Source: Ophiobolus disseminans (Eukaryota; Ascomycota; Dothideomycetes; Pleosporales; Phaeosphaeriaceae). From it: a stretch of 64,000 bases of DNA. The notes under the pieces were generated by a model. The model had not been told where the DNA came from. It saw only the letters and a list, made by a program, of their open reading frames with translations, and made no database searches. Positions 12,262-23,200 of this stretch are shown here, one piece after another. Position 1 is the stretch's first letter. Every line of letters starts with the position of its first letter. The stretch is taken from NCBI GenBank assembly GCA_010093685.1, contig MU006219.1, positions 1,672,465-1,736,464 of the forward strand, in the 5' to 3' direction. The position numbers were made by a program, and so were the translations under genes.

Positions 12262-12980
12262 ATGTCGAAACCCAACGCAGTAATGACTACAAGCTCGCCC
12301 TTCAAACTCTCCGCCCCATCTGGCACAGACATATGTACGCAATCCCGGCGACACTCGCACCGAAACCAATTAGCTAACCCCATACTCCCACCACAGGGCG
12401 CAAACCCCCCTCCCACAACGCTTTCAACGCGCCCACCTACCCCGCCAATCTCGAATCCCACCCCCTCAAATCTTTCTCCCGCGCCCGCCTAACCTTCACC
12501 CTGCCCCCCAGCTCCCAACTCCGCCAATACGACCAAGCCGGCCTTTTACTCCACTTCACCAAGCCGGGGCTCCCCGCCAACCAAACCAAGTGGATCAAAA
12601 CCGGGATCGAATTCTACCTCGGCAAGCCGTACATCGCAACCGTCGGGTGCGACACCTGGGCCGATTGGAGTCTTGCGCCCGGTCCGGAGGGCGATGTTGT
12701 GGGTGCTACGATAGAGGCGAAGAGGGAGGAGGATGTGTTGGGCAGGAGTTTGTGGGTTTATTGGATTGTGAGGGATGGGGAAGGGAAGGAGGTGGAGAGG
12801 CGCCCGTTGAGAGAGGTTAATTGGGCGTTTACGGGGGAGATGGAGGACGGGTGGAGTGTGGGTGTTGGGGCGTATGTTGCGCGGCCGACGAAGGTGGAGG
12901 GTGATGAGAGTGGGGGAAAGGAGAGGGAGCTTGTGGCGGAGTTTGGGGAGGGGGTTGAGATTGAGGTATTGGATTCTTAG
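12262..12980 (+). CDS. DUF1349 / Ree1-like protein
   Basis: Two exons, 12262-12334 and 12397-12980, encode about 218 aa. The sequence fits the DUF1349 beta-sandwich family, which includes yeast Ree1, linked to regulation of enolase (family knowledge). Visible marks are an early IWRKP segment, then LLLHFTKP, KWIKTGIEFYLGKPYIATV and WADWSLAP, then a long stretch (SLWVYWIVRDGEGKEVERRP, LREVNWAFTGEM) ending in GVGAYVARPTK. There is no signal peptide if the ATG at 12262 is used. An upstream ATG at 12196 would add a hydrophobic leader, but that stretch looks like 5' UTR. The intron splits the Ile-Trp codons and ends in CCACAG. Substrate is unknown; a cytosolic role is likely. Confidence 0.75.
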
Positions 12981-13143
12981 GGGTGTGGTATGCGTGTGTG
13001 TGTAGATTAGGAAGTTAAATTTCTACGAAATCCATACAGCCCTGTGTCCTCATCTCAAACCAACCAAATCGCATCTTTCTCCAAAGCAACGCACCACCCC
13101 ATCTCTCACCACCCAAGCCACCCTCCATTCCCCCCACCCCATC

Positions 13144-14355
13144 CTACCAATCCGTCCTCTTGCTATAATAAAAATTACTAAACACCTTCGTCTGCAAATG
13201 CTCCCCATACGTGCTCCCCGCATGCATCTCCTTCCCCCCACTCCTTTGTACACACTTCGCCAATGGCTTGACCATAGCCTCGAAGTTCGGCTCGTAGAAA
13301 AACGGCACCGATACGCGCGCCGCCTCACCACGATGTATAACGCGATGCAACGTACTCTTCCACAGCCCGTTGGTCCAGCGCTCAATCATGTCGCCAATGT
13401 TGACGACAAAAGCGCCAGGCACAGGGTCCGCGGCGAGCCACGTCCCGTCTTTGAGCCGGACGTGTAGAGCGCCTGGCGTGGCGTCTGTGTGGAGCAGTGT
13501 TACACAGCCGTAGTCTGTGTGGGCGCCGCAGGAGAAAGATTCTGCATCTGCTTCTGACTCCGACTTTCCCGACGTGGAAGCTGTCGTTGAATGAGGAGTG
13601 TGTGTAGCAGCGAGGGGCGGGTAATTAATCATACGCATCACCCAAAACGAGTCCTCGCAATTCCTCACGAAAATATTTTCATCCTGTGTCGCTTTATTCG
13701 CGCCGGCAATGGGCGCGCCTAGCTCGAGTGCGGCGCCCATGGCGTGCACGAGGGCTTTGCCGATGCGCTGGACGCGGGAGATGTAGTCTGTATACACTGG
13801 TGTCAAATTTTGTGGTACAGCCGGCCAGAGATTGGGGCCCTGGAGAGTCTTGACGCGGCCGTCTTTGAGATCTTTCTTATCCGCCGGCCACTCGCGGTAC
13901 CAATCAACAGCTTCTTGCATATCTTGCAAACCGCCCGTAACGTTCTCCCCTAGGCCCTGGTAACCTCGGGCGCCGTCTCCGCCTTCAGGGCCGCCGGCGT
14001 CGAAGCGCTTGATTTTGTTTTTCTCCTCGAGGGGCAGGGCGAAGAAGTCTCGGGCTAGGGATATTACTTGATCGAGAATCGGGACGGGGATGCCGTGTCC
14101 GGTGAGGTAAAAGAAGCCGTAGTTGACACATGCGGCATTGATGGCTTTGGCTGTGGTTTGGCGTGACTCTTCGGTCGATTCGGCGTCTAGATATGCTGAG
14201 ATGTCGATGATGGGGAGGCCTTCGTTATGCGCGGTTGCGATGGGTTTCTCGTATCGTCCACCTTGATCCGGCGTGGGGTTGAGAAATGGGCTTGAATTTC
14301 CACCTCCTGCAAGTCTTGAGCGGTACGCATCCAGCGTGGCTTCCACTTCAGACAT
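13144..14355 (-). CDS. Fe(II)/2-oxoglutarate-dependent dioxygenase (isopenicillin-N-synthase type)
   Basis: A single exon of 403 aa. The enzyme class uses Fe(II), O2 and 2-oxoglutarate to hydroxylate or desaturate small molecules. The N-terminal DIOX_N-like half has LPIIDISAYL and CVNYGFFYLTGHGIP. The catalytic jelly-roll carries the iron triad His-x-Asp in CGAHTDYGCVTLL (about residues 280 and 282) and the distal His in STLHRVIHRG (about 337). The 2-oxoglutarate-binding Arg-x-Ser is in AARVSVPFF (about 350). All key residues are present. A low-complexity insert (THTPHSTTASTSGKSESEAD) lies just before the metal motif. No biosynthetic cluster partner is nearby, so the substrate cannot be guessed. 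The tail does not end in an obvious peroxisomal signal. Confidence 0.92.
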   Translation of the reverse strand: MSEVEATLDAYRSRLAGGGNSSPFLNPTPDQGGRYEKPIATAHNEGLPIIDISAYLDAESTEESRQTTAKAINAACVNYGFFYLTGHGIPVPILDQVISLARDFFALPLEEKNKIKRFDAGGPEGGDGARGYQGLGENVTGGLQDMQEAVDWYREWPADKKDLKDGRVKTLQGPNLWPAVPQNLTPVYTDYISRVQRIGKALVHAMGAALELGAPIAGANKATQDENIFVRNCEDSFWVMRMINYPPLAATHTPHSTTASTSGKSESEADAESFSCGAHTDYGCVTLLHTDATPGALHVRLKDGTWLAADPVPGAFVVNIGDMIERWTNGLWKSTLHRVIHRGEAARVSVPFFYEPNFEAMVKPLAKCVQRSGGKEMHAGSTYGEHLQTKVFSNFYYSKRTDW

Positions 14356-14994
14356 GTCCCTGTTCGTTGATTCTTGAATAGTATTGACCAGATTACAAAG
14401 TTAAAGTTGTTGGTCAAGTTCTTTGAGGGTGGTTGTGAAATGTTGACACTCAAGTGGCAAATGTAGACTCAGGTGAAATTCCTAGACTTGATACTTTGAT
14501 CTTGGAAAACTCAGGCGAGGGCCTTGTTTGTGTTATCTGTTTGCTGGAACGAATCTCGAAATTGTTTGAGGTGGTGACAGAGCGAACGAATGCTAAGTTA
14601 GGAGGGGTTGAACTAGGAAGAGCCCGGTTGCAACTGCCGAAACGAGACTAAATCGGCTACCGTAAGTAAGAACGTCTGTCCACGGGTCTATCACAGACTC
14701 GTTCGATCTTTTCACGCCCTATGAGAACCTTCAAGGTGTGTATGAGAATCGAGCCTTGGGCTCCCGCTTTTTAGGCACTTCACTCAGACAACCTAGGCAT
14801 TGGGAAACACAGCTTCTATCCTTACACTCATACTCGATTCATGCATTCGTTAAGCTCTGAGAAGATGATCTATCTAGTAGCCATGCTGGCTTTTGGTATT
14901 GTGAATTATGCCAGAACAGAACGGACGCTTCCACATTACTCATTTTGCACGCTGGTGAGTTGCAAACTACGAGCATCTGCCAACAGAAAACACT
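14356..14994. other. intergenic, no gene seen
   Basis: Upstream region of the dioxygenase gene and 3' flank of the GMPPA-like gene. No repeat, RNA gene or supported ORF. Confidence 0.6.
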
Positions 14995-16483
14995 CTACAT
15001 AATGACTTCGTTTGACACATCCTACTCACATGTTAGCAAGACATTTGTGTACGGGGATGCATGCAACTTACCCTCTTCAACTCCTTGTACGGCAAGCAGA
15101 CACAGTTCTGCACACGAACCTCATCCGCGACGGCGCACTCCTTGCCCAGAATGGTGATGCTCTGTACCTTGACACCGTTTTTGATGATGCTAGTGCTGTG
15201 GCTGGTGACAGGGGTGGGTGTACCCTCGACACGCGCCCACGCACCGACCTTGCTGTGCCAGCCAATGATGCTGTACATGACACATGCGTCGTGCTTGATC
15301 TCAGAGTCCTCCAGGACAATGGACTCCTTGACGCGGACACCAGCGCCGATGTGTACACGAGGCCCGATGGAGACGTTGGGGCCGAGCTTCGCTGTTGGGT
15401 CGACATGGGCTGAGGGGTGGATGAAGACGGGTGGGAGGATGTTTGCAGATGGAGCAGCGAGCTCCTCGGATCCTGACTGGAAGGCCTTCAGGAGGTACAG
15501 GGCATTTGCTGGCACAGCGGAGCCAGCGGTCTTGATCTGACGCCAGAAGTCCTTGGTCTCGAGGACGAAGAACTGCCTGCTGTCCGCAACATCGGACAGC
15601 ACATCCTGCTCCAACCGGATGACAGCGTTCTCCTTGTTCTCATCATCGTCATCGGCCTGGAAAAAGGAGGACTCGAGGTTCTCGGACGAGGGGTAGGATA
15701 GTAGTCGTGGGCGCTCGGTGCGTCGCTTGATGGCACTGCGGATGGCGGGGAAGATGCACTCGGTCGCGAAGAGGTAGACTCCGCAGTTGATGAGGTTGGA
15801 GATGTGCGACTCGGGCTTCTCGACGTAGTGGAGGACGCGCTTGGTGTGCGCATCCGAGACGATGCATCCAAAGTTTGTCGCCGCGTCGTTGGCGACCCTC
15901 GTACCCAGCATTACCGCCTCGGCATCCTTGTCCTCGAACAGCTTGAGCATCTCCGCCAGCGGGAATGATGAGCAGACATCGGCGTTAAGCACGAAGAGCT
16001 TGTCTGGCTTGCCCTTGAGTATGACATCTCGGAAGTGGTATAGACCTCCTGCCGTGCCCAATGCCTGGTATTCTCGAAGGTACTTGACGCTCAAGTGTGG
16101 GAAGTTGTTCGAGACAGAGTTGATGAAGGGCTGGAAGACGGATTCCTCGTAGTAGCCCACAATGAAGACTTCCTTGACCTCGGGAACGCTGGTGATAGCG
16201 CGGAAGCAATGCTCGATAATGGGGTGACCTGCGACAGGGAAGAGCGGCTGTTGTAGCATTAGCGGGTGAGGACGGGCCAGGTATTTTGGGGTGCAGCTTA
16301 CCTTGGGCAATTCCATAGACAGAGGCCTGAACCGGGTGCCTCGGGATGGTCCGCCAACCTGTAGTGGTGAGTATGCGCTCCTTCTGAAGGTTTTGACCAT
16401 GTACATACCAAAATAACGGCCTTGGTGGAGCCACCAGAATGGGACTTGGACCGCACGGCGAGGGAGGGCGGCTGTAGACTCAT
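14995..16483 (-). CDS. GMPPA: GDP-mannose pyrophosphorylase-like protein, GMPPA type
   Basis: Minus-strand exons 16483-16409, 16358-16302, 16247-15072 and 15021-14995 give about 444 aa. The first two introns stay open in one frame, so an unspliced frame of 519 codons hides them. The nucleotidyl-transferase fold begins KAVILVGGPSRGTRFRPLS, with the GG-x3-GTR-x-RPLS loop, then ELPKPLFPVAGHPIIEH. The NAD core motif is VLNADVCSSFPL. An insert rich in acidic residues (ADDDDENKENA) precedes a left-handed beta-helix of hexapeptide repeats (FIHPSAHVDPTAKLGPNVSI onwards). The last exon of nine codons ends DVSNEVIM, the C-terminal form usual in this family. GMPPA-type proteins are thought to regulate the catalytic GMPPB subunit that makes GDP-mannose for glycosylation and cell wall. 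The longer family insert favours the A type over the catalytic B type. Confidence 0.92.
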
Positions 16484-17131
16484 ATTTGCAACTTCTATTA
16501 TTTCTAGAGGTATGTGTGATTCTGGGTACTCCCGGAGAGTCTTGGGGGGAGTTCAGGGGTGTTGGGGGAGCAATTGCGGATCTGGCCGTCAAAGGGACAG
16601 CTGGTGGACCCTGGAATTCGAGACCATGTGGGCGGTGAGATTTCTTGGCGCGGGCGCATCGTCAGGTGCGTCGAAAATCGCCGTCTCCATCCCTCTTGTC
16701 ACACTTACTACGTGAAGTGTCATCCAATACGAAGCCGTATCGGGAGCATGCATCAGCACTGTTTTCCGCTTAGTGGCGACCCGTAGTCTGTGCAACTTCA
16801 GCAATCCCAGATAGGTACATTGTTTTCAGATGATGCCCGAGAAAGGTTTCAGTGCTTGAATCCAAGAACATGGGGAGCTCTCTTTTGAGTAAACTCTCTC
16901 ATCTTTGTACCCAACTTCCGTCCTCGACTAACATATCAGCCTAACTACAAACGATCCAAACGACCGTATCTGCTTCTCACGTTATTCACAATACTCTAGC
17001 GCAAATCATACAAAAACTCCCGAATCACTCTGCGCTTTGAAAGACACATCTAATGGCGGTCTGAAAGTGAAGTGAGCACGAAAAGAATGTGCTTGTCTAC
17101 CTATTTGTACAATCATTACATTACACTTCTT
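16484..17131. other. intergenic, no gene seen
   Basis: Upstream region of the GMPPA-like gene and 3' flank of COQ5. CT-rich toward the GMPPA start. No supported ORF or repeat. Confidence 0.6.
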
Positions 17132-18134
17132 CTATGCTGGCTTGACACCCTTGTGTATTGCCGCAATACCGTTCGTCAAGTCTTCCCAGCCCTTGCCCGG
17201 GACAAGGAAGCCCGCATCTTGGATCATGTCCCTGAACTCCGTCTGGCTAGGGAAGCGCGCAATGCTCTCGACGAGGTACTGGTAGCTATCGCGGTCTCCT
17301 GCAACTAATTGACCAATGAGCGGAATAGCGCCAAAACTCCATCGCTGGTACACGGCGTCGAAAAGCGGGTTGTTGACCTTTGAGAACTCCAGACACGCGA
17401 ATACACCGCCTGGCTTGAGGACTCGGAAAGCCTCCTTGAGCGCGACTTCCTTGTGTGTGAAGTTCCTGATCCCGAAAGCGACGGTGTACAGATCGATGCT
17501 GTTATCCGGAATCATATCCAGCTTTTCTGCATTCGCCTCGACGAACTTCAGTCTCGGTGTTCGCGCGTACGGTGTCTGGAGTGCGCGCTTCTTGCCCTCT
17601 GTCAACATATCTGGGTTGATATCCGCCACTGTGACTTTGGTGTGCGCGTCATTGTTTATTGTCGAAGCGTGATCTAGCATGCGAAATGCGATGTCGCCGG
17701 TTCCTCCTGCAATGTCTAGTATGTTCCAGCCCTTATCTCCCGAAGGCGATGCTGTGAGTGGGTTGCGGCCGGGGTTGAGGTTCCGTACGAAGTGGTCTTT
17801 CCAGAGGCGGTGGATGCCAAGGGACATGAAGTCGTTCATGGAGTCGTAGGATGAGGCGACAGAGGAGAAGACGGCGCCGACTGTGCTAAGTAAGTTACAA
17901 TGACTAGACAACAAGATAGAATCAATGCCCACCTCTCTGCTCCTTCAGCGCCTCCGCGACCGTCTCAAAGCCGAAATGTGTGGTTCCGCGTACATCTTGC
18001 GGAGGCTTCGGAGGTGGCGTCTGCTGCTGTGCTTGTCTGATCGAGCACGAGAAACACCTATAAGGCTCTCTCGCTATCCTCCTCTTACTCCCCGCCAGCA
18101 ATTGGCGCCCTATCTGTGTTCGTGATGCCTGCAT
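17132..18134 (-). CDS. COQ5: COQ5 2-methoxy-6-polyprenyl-benzoquinol C-methyltransferase, mitochondrial
   Basis: Minus-strand exons 18134-17933 and 17880-17132 give about 316 aa. COQ5 (UbiE family) adds the C-methyl group of the ubiquinone ring using S-adenosylmethionine, in the matrix-side CoQ synthome. The first 50 or so residues are a basic mitochondrial leader (MQASRTQIGRQLLAGSKRR). The UbiE signature YDSMNDFMSLGIHRLWKDHF follows the intron. SAM motif I is ILDIAGGTGDIAFRML, motif II lies around SIDLYTVAFGIRNFT, and the second UbiE signature is RVLKPGGVFACLEFSK. The ATG at 18134 is the first in-frame ATG; the open frame extends upstream only through non-ATG codons. It is divergent from BCKDHA with only 212 bp between the two start codons. 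Confidence 0.95.
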
Positions 18135-18346
18135 GCTCGCGTGGCGGATGGGATGGAATATCGAGGATCGCTTGGCGTGAGCTTTCTCGATGCGCGATGG
18201 CACGTGCCATGCTCGCTAGGAACCGCTGACGTTTGTCTGGGGAAGGAGCGACCAGTGCCGACGCTGGCCGGCGTACCGAGCCTCCATTCACGACCCCGGA
18301 TTTGCGATATACCCACGCTTTCCGCACGAAAATGTAGTTGGCAAAC
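18135..18346. promoter_or_regulatory. compact bidirectional promoter, COQ5 / BCKDHA
   Basis: 212 bp must hold the promoters and 5' UTRs of two nuclear genes for mitochondrial enzymes. No TATA box is seen. A CACGTG E-box-type hexamer lies near 18201, a possible site for a bHLH factor (inference). Confidence 0.5.
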
Positions 18347-19887
18347 ATGTCGTTTCGTTTCACTTCACGCAGATTACGGATACAGAAGCTTTTTGGCGCG
18401 CAGGCATGTCTCAATGGCTCAAGACCAGCAGCAAACATTCCGTTGCGGCAGACATGCCGAGGTGTTGCTTCGACGGCGAGTGCTGAGAAGTGAGTTGTTC
18501 GTAGGACTCGGATGAGACGAAAGTACTAACAGAAGATATAGGGTCCTCTTTCCTGGCGCGCTGAACAGCGAGTTCACTGATAAATTAAACTTTATACAAC
18601 CATCACAACAGGAAGCCATACCGACGTACCGTGTGATGAACCAGTATGGGGAGATAATAGACAAGGAAATTGGAGTAGACACGGAAGATGAAGAAGCTAT
18701 ACAAATATACAAGAACATGGTTAAGCGTCAGTCGCGTTGAGTTGATGCTCTGTACTTGGACTGACCATGCACAGTGAGCGTAATGGACCTGCTCATGTTC
18801 GAGGCACAACGGCAAGGTAGACTAAGTTTCTACATGGTAATACCCCCGAAACATCTTAATTGCTCATGGCTAAGAGTATCAGGTCTCAGCAGGCGAAGAA
18901 GGCATATCCATAGGCTCCGCCAGCGCCCTCCACCCCAGCGACGTAGCCTTCTGCCAATACCGCGAAGCCGGCGTCTACCTGCAACGCGGCTTCCAGCTCT
19001 CCGACTTCATGAACCAGCTCTTCGCCAACTGCAAAGACAACGGTCTCGGCCGCAACATGCCCGTCCACTACGGCAGCAAAGAACTCAACATCCACACCAT
19101 CTCTTCCACCCTCGCAACCCAAATCCCCCACGCCGCCGGCGCCGCCTACGCTCTCAAGATGCAAAACATGCAGAACCCGAACCAAGACCAACGCGTGGCC
19201 GTATGCTACTTCGGCGAAGGCGCAGCCTCAGAAGGCGACTTCCACGCCGCCCTCAATATCGCCGCCACCCGACAAGTCCCCTGCATCTTCATCTGCCGCA
19301 ACAACGGCTACGCCATCTCGACGCCCACATCCGACCAGTACCGCGGTGACGGCATCGCCTCGCGCGGCGCGGGCTACGGCATCGCAACGCTCCGCGTAGA
19401 CGGAAACGACATCTTCGCCGTCCGCCGCGCAACAAAAGTCGCCCGCCAACTCGCCCTCACCAACGGCGGTCAACCCGTCCTCATCGAAATGATGGCCTAC
19501 CGCGTCGGCCACCACAGCACATCCGACGACTCCTTCGCGTACCGCCAACGCGTCGAAGTCGAAGATTGGAAACGTCGCGACAATCCCATCACACGCTTGC
19601 GCAAGTGGCTCGAGAGCCGTCAGCTATGGGACGATGCGCAGGAAAAGGAGTTACGGAGTGGCACGCGCAAGGAAGTTCTGCGCGCGTTTGAAGATGCGGA
19701 GAAGGAGAAGAAACCCAGTTTGCGCAATGCGTTTGTGGATGTGTGGGAGGAGTTGACGCAGGAGCAGAGGGCGCATGTGAGGGAGATGAGGGATGTTGTG
19801 CGGAGGTATCCGCGCGAGTATGATGTTGAGGGGTTTGAGGGGGGGTTGGGGGGGTTGGATGAGCTTGTTGAGGGGAAGAGGGAGTAG
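18347..19887 (+). CDS. BCKDHA: branched-chain alpha-keto acid dehydrogenase E1 alpha subunit, mitochondrial
   Basis: Exons 18347-18489, 18542-18726, 18775-18836 and 18883-19887 give about 464 aa. E1 alpha with E1 beta decarboxylates the ketoacids from Leu, Ile and Val, using thiamine diphosphate. Start choice: the ATG at 18347 gives a clear Arg-rich leader (MSFRFTSRRLRIQKLFGAQA) and splices in frame to FPGALNSEFTDKL. Family marks are IPTYRVMNQYGEI, LMFEAQRQGRLSFYMVSAG and GSKELNIHTISSTL. The ThDP/metal motif is CYFGEGAASEGDFHAALN with RNNGYAIST (about residues 238-275). The phosphorylation-loop segment YRVGHHSTSDDS lies at about 336-347, with Ser residues matching the kinase-controlled sites of animal E1 alpha. 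The third exon is short (62 bp). Length fits the family after removal of the leader. Confidence 0.95.
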
Positions 19888-20230
19888 AGAGGTGGGTTTG
19901 AGACGGGGGAAGAAGGATGTCGCTTTGCATCGTAGAACTGCTCTTAGAAATTTGTTTTATCAAGCGATAGTCATCAAGACGCAAATCTACATCTCATGAT
20001 ATCCCTGACCGCTATCCTCCCATCTTCCCTCTCTCTCTCCCATCCCTTAGTCCAACATATCAACCACAACCACAACCACTTATCCTCCTTCCCGCCCCGT
20101 CCCGCCCGTCCCGCCCGCCCGTCCACCACGGTACTCCAGCACCAGCACCAAACCTAACCGACTAGCAAACCTATCCAGCCCCACCAAACCACAACACACA
20201 CGGTGCCGATACAACGTTCCACCACAGTAT
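19888..20230. other. convergent 3' intergenic
   Basis: 343 bp between two converging genes. It holds a CT/CCCGC-rich microsatellite-like stretch at about 20020-20125 (repeated CCCGCCC and CCTCCC words) and nothing else recognised. Confidence 0.5.
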
Positions 20231-23200
20231 CTACGTAGCATCAACCAACCAATCGGGGTCAGCGTCTTCGTCTTCTGGGTCTTCGAGCGGGAGGGACGTT
20301 GTGGATGATGGTGGGGAGGAAGATGGTGAAGACATTGCCGTGTCGATGTTGTGGGGAGGGGAATTTGGAGGAGGGTGAAGGGATGCTTGGATAGCTTGAG
20401 TGGTTTCGACGTCTTTGTCCTCGTCTTCATTCTCAGCGATGAAGCCTCCAGCCTGATCTGCTGCGCCATCCTGTTGCCCTCGATGAGCCTTGCTGTTCGA
20501 CGGTCCAGCTTCAGCTTCGTCATCACGAATGAATCCTCCACCATCGTTTTCGGAGTCTTCTTCTTCGAGTATGTAATCCTCTGCAAAGCTGCTTCGCCGC
20601 CGTGGACGGAGTGTTTGTGATTCCAGGATTGAGCTTTCGAAGCTGTGTTCGCGGATTAACATAGGGCCTCTGCTTTGAGCGGCGTTGGTTTCGGCGGGTT
20701 CTGGTATGAAACCTCCACCGGCATCGTCTTCCTCTTCGGCCATGAAGCCACCGCCATAGTCCTGCTCTGGTGGCTCGTAGTTTCGACTGGTTCGAGTTGG
20801 TTGCGCGAAATCTGCTTCATCTGGGAAGAATCCGCCCGCCATTTCTTTCTCCACCATTTGCTTGTCCTGCTTATCGATCTCATCCTGTACATCTAGCACC
20901 GGCCCTTTTTCGCCATCAATCTCAATAGCGTTGACTCTCTGTGCGATGCGCAAGCCAAGGAAGAAGCGTCGCCAGAGCCGGAGCGACTCTCGAGTGCGTG
21001 CGGCATTAGCGGCTTCTTCTTGTGCGTAGATCATGCCGTCGATGACTTCTTGCACTGCTTCTGCATATTCTGACGCAACGACTACACCCTGCACGATAGC
21101 AGTGCCGTGGCGGCCTTTGAAAGAAAAACCAGTCACGGCGTCGGCGTAATCAACGCCAACGATACGTGCGGCTTTCGACGCCAGCTTATGCCGCATGTGT
21201 GTTCCTCCTGGCGGACACATCGAAGGGACGTAGAGATCGAGGTTGCCGTACGCATTGCGAGGAACGCGTCCTCTGACTACTGGCGGCGGGATGTACAGCT
21301 GAGTCTGGAACTCTGCATACAATCCTGCGCCGACCTCATCTTGTTGCTCATCCACGTCCATATCTGGGCCGATAGACATTTGCCTCACCTTCTTCGGCTT
21401 CGCGTGCTTGAGCGGCTGTTCGCCGTCCTTGACATCCTGGCCCATGCGATACCACTTATCTGCACTGCGGACAACGTGCACATTCTTTCGACGGTAGATG
21501 GACTCCATTTTGGGATTCATGCCACTGCCCACGTTGACTTTACCAACTGGCTCCAATGGATGTATGACTTCATTGTGCTTTAGATGCCGCTCAAGAACAT
21601 ATACAGGATGGTCTTTGAAATCCTGCACGTTCTTGGGTACGCCCTCGGACGCCTCCTTACGGGCCAGAGCAGCATCCTCAACTTGGTCTCTGTCAAGTGG
21701 TCTTCTTCGTTCGAAGAATCTTGTCGTACGCCGCCACCAGTCAGCGCCGTGCGGTGTGCATTCGACACGGAGCTTGCGAGTCTTGGCACTATATGCCTTT
21801 GCGTATCGCCGCGTGACGTCTTTCGAGGTGTAGTCTTCTTCGAACGCGATTGCATAGGTCAGACTATTTTGCGCAAAGCTGAGTGGTGGCTCCAGTTTCT
21901 CGGGAGAGTTGACTGTGAAGGTCGAGTGTGTATCTATGGCGACCCACTTCTGATGGGCGGCATTGAAGGCTTCCACCCAATACACCGGATATGGTGTGTG
22001 GTATGCTTTTTGTTTCTGTGGGGCTACGCCTGTCTTGTTGAGGACAGCGTGCCGTTCTCCCATCACACGCTCCAACCGCGACAGCTTCTTTGGCCGAGCT
22101 GCAGCACTGGGATGAGGGCTGCTAGGAGACGCATCATCGTGCCGGTTGTAAGGATCTACGACTATCATGTTCTTCTGGGTGCCAGTTTTCTGGGGGGTAG
22201 AAGGTTGCGCAGAGGATGCGAAGGGTAGAGGTTGCAACGAGCATACCAGCCTGGCCTCAACACCAATCCCGCGGAGCAGTGCACAAAAAAGCTGGGTACC
22301 CACATCCTGTGACCCCTGCAATATATGGGCTGTGTTACGAAAGTCGTCTTTGTCCATAGGGTCATCAAGATCATCAAAGTCGGAAAAGGGCCGGATGTCT
22401 GCATCTGCTTCCGCCCACTTTGGCTTGTACATGCCCTGGGCCGTCAATTTGAAGCGCTTCGACCACAGCGTCTTTAGCTCGTTCATGCCGTCAACAAAGC
22501 GCTTTGACGCTGAGTACTGTGTTAGATCTGGGTTCGGTACCAGATTCAGCAGGGTCTTTGGTGGCACCAACTTGCGTAGCGTAGTCTGTACCCGCAAGTC
22601 GTTGCACCACGCATTCCGCCGATGCACGTGGTAGAGCAGGCAAAGAACGTGCATCTTGTGGATGTCTAGGCGCTTCTTCTTGTCGACAGAAGTGATGGCG
22701 CGCCTGCGAAGCTTTCTTTTCACACTCATCTCTTCACTCTTATTACCCCCAATGGTGATGGAGATGTCGGCCACTTGCGGTGTGACCTGCGCAACCTCGT
22801 CTTGCTCGTCGGTATCGGACCCATCTGCAAGCGCATCTTCCCACTCCTCATCGCTGCCATCTGACTCGTCAGAGTCCACTATAGTCTGCCGCTGGCGTCC
22901 GTTGGCGGGTGTGACATCGCGAGATCTGGGTCGAGTGGCGTCAAGTAATTGTACTTGACTGTGGGACGGGCCTTGCCTCGGCTGCGGAGACGCCTTTACC
23001 CGCGATGGTACCGGCGATGCCACCTCCCGCACTCGTTCAGACGAGGTTTTGGTTGGCGGTTGTGGTATGGGGCTCGACGTTCTTTGAGAGGGTGCTGTCT
23101 TCCTCTTCTTCACAGGGCGCTCATCCTCGTCTGTGCTGGTGGTCCTTGCCGCCTGCTCTGCTTGCTCCTCGCGCAACATCTCCTGGAACACGGCTGGTAC

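Noticed and set aside
16301..16408. Single-exon 519-codon reading of the GMPPA-like gene
   Set aside because: Two introns are open in frame by chance; removing them restores the conserved nucleotide-binding loop and the PLFPVAGH segment.
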